Assembly (NCBI GenBank): GCA_026387515.1
Contig: JAPLLP010000271.1
Span: 2,919 to 19,651 of the forward strand
Direction: 5' to 3'
DNA length: 16,733 nt
Origin: Candidatus Omnitrophota bacterium
Lineage (GTDB): Bacteria; Omnitrophota; Koll11; Gygaellales; Profunditerraquicolaceae
Shown: positions 13,185-16,733 of the stretch, piece by piece
Layout of the letters: every line of letters starts with the position of its first letter
Numbering within the stretch: position 1 is the first letter of the stretch
Notes under the pieces: model-generated
What the model saw: only the letters and a program-made list of their open reading frames with translations
Databases searched by the model: none
Told to the model about the DNA's origin: nothing
Position numbers and translations under genes: made by a program

Positions 13185-13541
13185 ATGAAGAGGATTGATT
13201 GTGCCAAATGCCGGGAGAAAAATTCTTGTTGTGATTTTGGGGCATGGGTAGATTTGGAAGAAGCTAAAAAAATATTGTCTCTTGGGTTAAAAGGAGATTT
13301 TTATCATCTCGAAGAGGATAAATGCTTTCCTTCGGGATATAGGGTCGGGACGAGTTATGAAGATAACCATTGTTCTTTTCTTGCCGCGGATGGGCTATGC
13401 TCCATTCACAAAGTTGATTATAATTTGAAACCGGTCCACTGTAGAGAATTCCCGTACGAAAATGGAAAATTGTCGCCGTTTGCAGGCGCGTTATGTTCAG
13501 CAGTAAAATCAAAAAGAAAATCAAAGAAAAAAGCCAGGTAG
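13185..13541 (+). CDS. YkgJ-like Cys-cluster protein (putative metal binding)
   Basis: The protein has 118 residues from ATG 13185; a G-rich ribosome site lies upstream, and a TTG at 13170 is an alternative. The N-terminal pattern CAKC, five residues, CC (Cys6, Cys9, Cys15, Cys16), followed by an acidic DLEEAKK helix, then HCSFLAADGLCSIHK and KPVHCREFPY, is that of the YkgJ family, annotated as zinc- or iron-chelating. A lysine/arginine-rich tail ends the protein. The RRM gene starts 6 nt later, which implies co-translation. The biochemical role of the family is not settled. Confidence 0.88.
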   Translation: MKRIDCAKCREKNSCCDFGAWVDLEEAKKILSLGLKGDFYHLEEDKCFPSGYRVGTSYEDNHCSFLAADGLCSIHKVDYNLKPVHCREFPYENGKLSPFAGALCSAVKSKRKSKKKAR

Positions 13542-13547
13542 AATAAA

Positions 13548-14033
13548 ATGGATATTTTTGTGGGTAATTTGTTGTTTGAGAGTACCGTGGAGGATGTAAA
13601 GAAGCTCTTTGAGGGTTTTGGGAATGTTGCTTCGGTAGTGATCGCGATGGAGAAAGAGAAAAAGGCGCCTAAGTCAAGAGGGTTTGGTTTTGTCCAAATG
13701 CCTGATGAACAGCAGGCGCTCGCTGCGATAGCTGCTCTTAACGGTAATGAATTCATGGGTCGGGTTCTTAATGTTGCTTCGGCGCACCCTAAGATAGGAG
13801 TTCCTCGTAAAAGTGGTCTTAAGAAGAAAGATTGGTTTACCCCGGTTTTTAACAAATCGGGTAAATACAAAAGCGGCAGGCGTACGCGTAGCTATATAAA
13901 GCGGAAAGGTTTAGCCGGCATACAAGAAGAGACTAAGCCGCGGCAGGGGAGACAAGATAATCCTATGCGCTGGCGCAAAAAGAAAGACCAGGCAAAGCCT
14001 TGGATTAAGAAAAGCGGGCGTCCGCACAGCTGA
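13548..14033 (+). CDS. RRM-domain RNA-binding protein with basic tail
   Basis: The protein has 161 residues. One RNA recognition motif occupies residues 1-80: RNP2 is IFVGNL (3-8) and RNP1 is KSRGFGFV (42-49), both intact with the aromatic residues that stack on RNA. Residues 85-161 are a long Lys/Arg/Gln-rich, probably disordered tail. Single-RRM proteins of this type occur in cyanobacteria and several other phyla and are often linked to cold response or mRNA handling. The gene is 6 nt from the YkgJ-like gene, and its stop is 2 nt before the next ATG. A terminator-like hairpin 45 nt past its stop lies inside the next gene. Confidence 0.93.
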   Translation: MDIFVGNLLFESTVEDVKKLFEGFGNVASVVIAMEKEKKAPKSRGFGFVQMPDEQQALAAIAALNGNEFMGRVLNVASAHPKIGVPRKSGLKKKDWFTPVFNKSGKYKSGRRTRSYIKRKGLAGIQEETKPRQGRQDNPMRWRKKKDQAKPWIKKSGRPHS

Positions 14034-14035
14034 AG

Positions 14036-15202
14036 ATGAAACGATCAGCTTCAAAAATTTTTTTAATCGCAGCAAATTGCACCCCGATTTTAGGGGTGCT
14101 TTGTTTTAATTGGCAGTTATTCCCGTTACTAATGGGTTATTGGTTAGAAACGGGAATTATAGGTTTGTTTGCATTTTTAAGGATGATTAAAATTAATAGT
14201 AGCGAGTTTCAGAACAGAGCATATATTATAGTGAGCGCGTTTGCGGTCTTACAAATGTGCGGAGCATTTATGTTCGGCCACTTTATCGGGATTATGGCTA
14301 TTTTTTCAATATTGCCGGGAGGTAATGGTTGGACCGGATTAAATATGCTTTCTCGGTCTTTTCACGAAATAGCGATTATAGGTATATCCTTATTTATCGG
14401 CCACGCGCTTTCATATCTTTCTGAATATAAAAGAAAAGAAAGTATCGATAAGCTAATGATTGTTGACGCGCTTTGCAAAAGGATTATTATAATGCAAGGG
14501 GTATTAATTCTTGGCGCAGTGATTTTGGCAATATCAAAAAGCCCCGTATATTTATCGGTAATTTTTATAATGATAAAAATAATTTTTGAAAACTTTGGGG
14601 GAAGGTTTTTAATGAAAACAAAATGGTTGGCTAATAGGAAACCATTTCCTATAATTCTGCTACTTTTTGTTTTTATCTTGGCAGGCCCTTCTTTTGCGGC
14701 GCAGCGCTGTTCAGACACCGCCATCATCGTGCTGGGCACTCGGGAGCTGGATCAGACTACTCCGAGCTTGGATATGTCTCGCAGAGTGGAAAAGGGCGTT
14801 GAATTATACGCGAAACACCCGTCCGCCTTGTTGATCTTTACCGGAGGTAAAACCTCAGGACCGGTTTCAGAAGCAGCAATGATGGCAGAGCTGGCGGTAA
14901 AGCTGGGAGTCCATCCGGGGGAGTTTATTCTTGAAGAGGAGTCACATTCCACTAAAGAGAATGCTCAATTTACGGCCAACCTTGTTCTTGGCTGCGCCAT
15001 TAAAAGAACAATGATAGTTACCAGGCTCGGCCATTTAAAGCGTGCGACGCGTATCTTTTTTAAGTACCGAGTTTTCGGAAAAATCCAACCGGTTACCTCC
15101 AACATTTCTAAAAAGGAAATTATCCGCAATTTACAAGAATACCTCGCAGGTCACCAGAGCGTTCCAGTCCAGCAAATACTGGAGAAGATAAAAAAAGAAT
15201 AG
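14036..15202 (+). CDS. Membrane domain (DUF6498-like) joined to DUF218/YdcF-like domain
   Basis: One open frame of 388 residues contains two parts. Residues 1-190 are a multi-span membrane domain whose start (NCTPILGVLCFNWQLFPLL, then GYWLE) resembles DUF6498 proteins. Residues ~225-388 resemble the DUF218/YdcF family: DTAIIVLGT, FTGGKTSGPVSEA, a helix ending LGV, and LEEESHSTKENA, which is the ESxST.eNA signature. Between them, from Met193, is what looks like a complete signal peptide (positive start, ILLLFVFILAGPSFA). A Shine-Dalgarno-like GGGGGAAGG stands in front of Met193 (14612). It may be two genes read as one after a small indel, a real fusion, or one frame with two starts. YdcF-like proteins are often linked to envelope metabolism. 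Confidence 0.75.
   Translation: MKRSASKIFLIAANCTPILGVLCFNWQLFPLLMGYWLETGIIGLFAFLRMIKINSSEFQNRAYIIVSAFAVLQMCGAFMFGHFIGIMAIFSILPGGNGWTGLNMLSRSFHEIAIIGISLFIGHALSYLSEYKRKESIDKLMIVDALCKRIIIMQGVLILGAVILAISKSPVYLSVIFIMIKIIFENFGGRFLMKTKWLANRKPFPIILLLFVFILAGPSFAAQRCSDTAIIVLGTRELDQTTPSLDMSRRVEKGVELYAKHPSALLIFTGGKTSGPVSEAAMMAELAVKLGVHPGEFILEEESHSTKENAQFTANLVLGCAIKRTMIVTRLGHLKRATRIFFKYRVFGKIQPVTSNISKKEIIRNLQEYLAGHQSVPVQQILEKIKKE
14079..14107 (+). terminator. Terminator-like hairpin inside the start of the next gene
   Basis: GCACCCC (14079-14085) pairs with GGGGTGC (14093-14099) around a 7-nt loop, then TTTGTTTT follows. An outer CAAA/TTTG pair extends it. It lies 45 nt after the RRM stop and 43 nt inside the following coding frame. 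It could be the terminator of the RRM transcript, or an attenuator that translation of the next gene would melt. Confidence 0.6.
14598..14614 (+). promoter_or_regulatory. Internal ribosome-binding site and start codon
   Basis: GGGGGAAGG, six bases and ATG 14612 lie in frame inside the 388-codon gene. Initiation here would give a 196-residue DUF218 protein with its own signal peptide. A TAATG sits at this ATG in another frame, so a one-base change in the T run before it would make two normally coupled genes. Confidence 0.5.
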
Positions 15203-15233
15203 GTTTCTAGATCAGTGCGCGTTAGAATATTGC

Positions 15234-15261
15234 ATATCATTTACCAGGTTTATGATATAAT
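15234..15261 (+). promoter_or_regulatory. Extended -10 promoter overlapped by a palindromic operator
   Basis: TGATATAAT (15253-15261) is an extended -10 box; TTGCAT at 15230 is the nearest -35, with a long 20-nt spacing. ATATCAT (15234-15240) and ATGATAT (15252-15258) are perfect inverted arms, 18 bp centre to centre, and the right arm covers the -10 box. A dimeric repressor bound here would block transcription of the gene at 15285. Confidence 0.5.
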
Positions 15262-15284
15262 TCTAGCGAAAGGAAAATTAAAAA

Positions 15285-16733
15285 ATGTCTTTAAAATCAT
15301 CCAAAAAAAGATTAAGATTGAGAATCATAATTCCGGCTTATCCGGCGTTTAATATTTATTCCCACATTGCTAATAAAACCACGGCCTTGGGCCCGGCATG
15401 CGTTGCAAGCTCCGCAAATAAAACGCAGGGTTGGGATGTCGAAGTTATTGATGAAAATAATCTTCGCAGACACGGACCCAGGAGCGCTTCTATCGGAGCG
15501 GACCATGAATTTTTACAAAAACAGAGGCCTGCTGACGTTGTTGGATTGTATGGGGGGTTGACAAGCACCATACCCAGACTTTACGCAATAGCCCGGTTTT
15601 ATAAAGAGAAGGGTATTGCGACTATCGCCGGGGGCCAGCATTTTGTTGAAGATAATATAGCTGAGGCTTTGAATTCTGGCATTGATTATGTGGTTATCGG
15701 GGAAGGGGAAGAAACCATCAAAGAACTTCTCCGGGTTATGGAAGGTAGTTTAGATGCCAATGAGGTAAAAGGCATCGCATATTTAGATAAGGGGCAGGTA
15801 ATATTGACTCCAAAAAGAGAACCGCTTACCGATTTTGAAAAGTTACCTTTGCCGGATTTCTCTTTAGTGCGTTACGCTAAGATTGATGTCTATCCTGTCG
15901 GAAGGATACGAGGCTGCGGCATGGATTGCGAGTTTTGCACGGTTAAAGGTAAGCCAAGAAATGCCTCTCCCGAACGCCTGCTTGAAAGTATCAGTTTTCT
16001 TATTGAGACTAAAGGTGCCGATGATTTTTTCATTGTTGATGACCTTTTCGGGCAGCAACGAGACGAAACAATAAGGTTCTGCAATATGCTCAGGGATTAC
16101 CAAGCAAGCATAGGTAAAAGGCTGGCATTAACCGCCCAGATCAGGCTGGATAAAGCTAAAGACCCGGAACTTCTTTCGGCGATGCGCCAGGCAGGTATTA
16201 ACACTGTAGCTATTGGTTTTGAGTCGCCCATTGAAGAAGAGCTAATAGCGATGAACAAGCGCCTGATGCCCGAAGATATGCTGGCCTTGACAAAGGTTTA
16301 CCATAAATTCGGTTTTTTGGTACACGGTATGTTTATTTTTGGCTATCCATTGAAAGAGGGCGTGCGTTTTAAGATGTCAGCCAAAGAGCGGGTAAGGCGT
16401 TTTAAAAGGTTCATAAAAAAAGGCAAAATTGACACGGTGCAAATTTTGTTGCCTACGCCTCTTCCCGGGACTGAATTAAGACACAGGCTTCTAACGCAAA
16501 ACAGGCTTTATCCGCTACAGGATGTCGGCTGGGAATATTATGATGGTAATTTTCCGCTCTTTGTGCCTGATGAGCCCATGACCGCCGAAGAGATGCAGGA
16601 TTCTATCAGGAAGATCATGGGAAAGTTTTACAATTTTAAATATATGTTTATGGTAGGATTGCACATCATTTCTTTCCCCACCATAGTTTTCTTTTTGCAC
16701 AATATTAAATCAGGATGGAGGAAATGGTATAGG
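15285..16733 (+). CDS. B12-binding domain radical SAM protein (3' end outside window)
   Basis: Residues 1-483 are visible; the frame is still open at the window edge. The start ATG follows AAAGGAAAATTAAAAA. The cobalamin-binding domain spans residues ~10-175, with VVGLYGGLTSTI, AGGQH and IGEGEE. The canonical DxHxxG lower-ligand motif is not evident, as in many members of this superfamily. The radical SAM motif is RGCGMDCEFC (Cys211, Cys215, Cys218), followed by FFIVDDLFGQQ and AIGFESP. PTPLPGTELR and the end of the visible part (hydrophobic FMVGLHIISFPTIVFFL) point to a membrane-associated or hopanoid/lipid-modifying type, but this is an inference. The gene has its own promoter with an operator-like palindrome. 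Confidence 0.88.
   Translation, partial: MSLKSSKKRLRLRIIIPAYPAFNIYSHIANKTTALGPACVASSANKTQGWDVEVIDENNLRRHGPRSASIGADHEFLQKQRPADVVGLYGGLTSTIPRLYAIARFYKEKGIATIAGGQHFVEDNIAEALNSGIDYVVIGEGEETIKELLRVMEGSLDANEVKGIAYLDKGQVILTPKREPLTDFEKLPLPDFSLVRYAKIDVYPVGRIRGCGMDCEFCTVKGKPRNASPERLLESISFLIETKGADDFFIVDDLFGQQRDETIRFCNMLRDYQASIGKRLALTAQIRLDKAKDPELLSAMRQAGINTVAIGFESPIEEELIAMNKRLMPEDMLALTKVYHKFGFLVHGMFIFGYPLKEGVRFKMSAKERVRRFKRFIKKGKIDTVQILLPTPLPGTELRHRLLTQNRLYPLQDVGWEYYDGNFPLFVPDEPMTAEEMQDSIRKIMGKFYNFKYMFMVGLHIISFPTIVFFLHNIKSGWRKWYR

Overview
The window looks like chromosomal DNA from an uncultivated anaerobic, Gram-negative-type bacterium. It is of moderate GC and rich in B12-binding/radical SAM genes. 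It also carries rubrerythrin, a pilin-like protein and small Cys4 proteins, together with standard Shine-Dalgarno sites and sigma70-type promoters (TTGAYA, 17 nt, TATAAT). This mixture resembles Candidatus Omnitrophota or a related candidate phylum, but that is a guess from gene style, not from a marker gene.

Layout. (1) 1-2064: the end of one radical SAM gene, coupled by a 1-nt overlap to a complete B12-binding radical SAM gene. (2) 2065-2709: a gene-free stretch with a strong hairpin, a promoter followed by a possible ~115-nt terminated RNA, a 12-bp inverted repeat and a degenerate repeat copy. (3) 2710-4017: a second B12-binding radical SAM gene. (4) 4018-5800: another repeat copy, a stand-alone PAS protein with a possible leader peptide, a strong terminator, a long second copy of the promoter/RNA element fused to the tail of a methyltransferase gene, and a third copy of the promoter. 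(5) 5811-9502: a rightward run holding a frameshifted SnoaL-like gene, rubrerythrin, a secreted protein, a pilin-like protein, small membrane proteins and YajQ. (6) 9499-11388, minus strand: an Uup-type ABC-F ATPase that meets yajQ tail to tail at a shared TTAA. (7) 11458-12509: the same promoter class again, driving a radical SAM protein with a SPASM-like Cys-rich tail. (8) 12543-15202: small Cys-rich proteins (one behind a leader of three tandem hairpins), a YkgJ-like protein, an RRM protein and a membrane/DUF218 ORF. (9) 15285-end: another B12-binding radical SAM gene, cut by the window edge, behind a promoter with an operator-like palindrome.

The most unusual signal is the intergenic element family. 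One ~50-nt promoter module, with its spacer conserved as well as its -35 and -10 boxes, occurs at 2191, 5310, 5740 and (weaker) 11458. Two of these copies are embedded in a longer element (2146-2287 and 5264-5440). Its transcribed part can form the same bulged hairpin in both copies despite sequence changes. One copy ends in a perfect terminator; the other abuts a truncated gene. This suggests a duplicated and recombining promoter/RNA cassette. No CRISPR array, tRNA, rRNA, integrase or transposase was seen.
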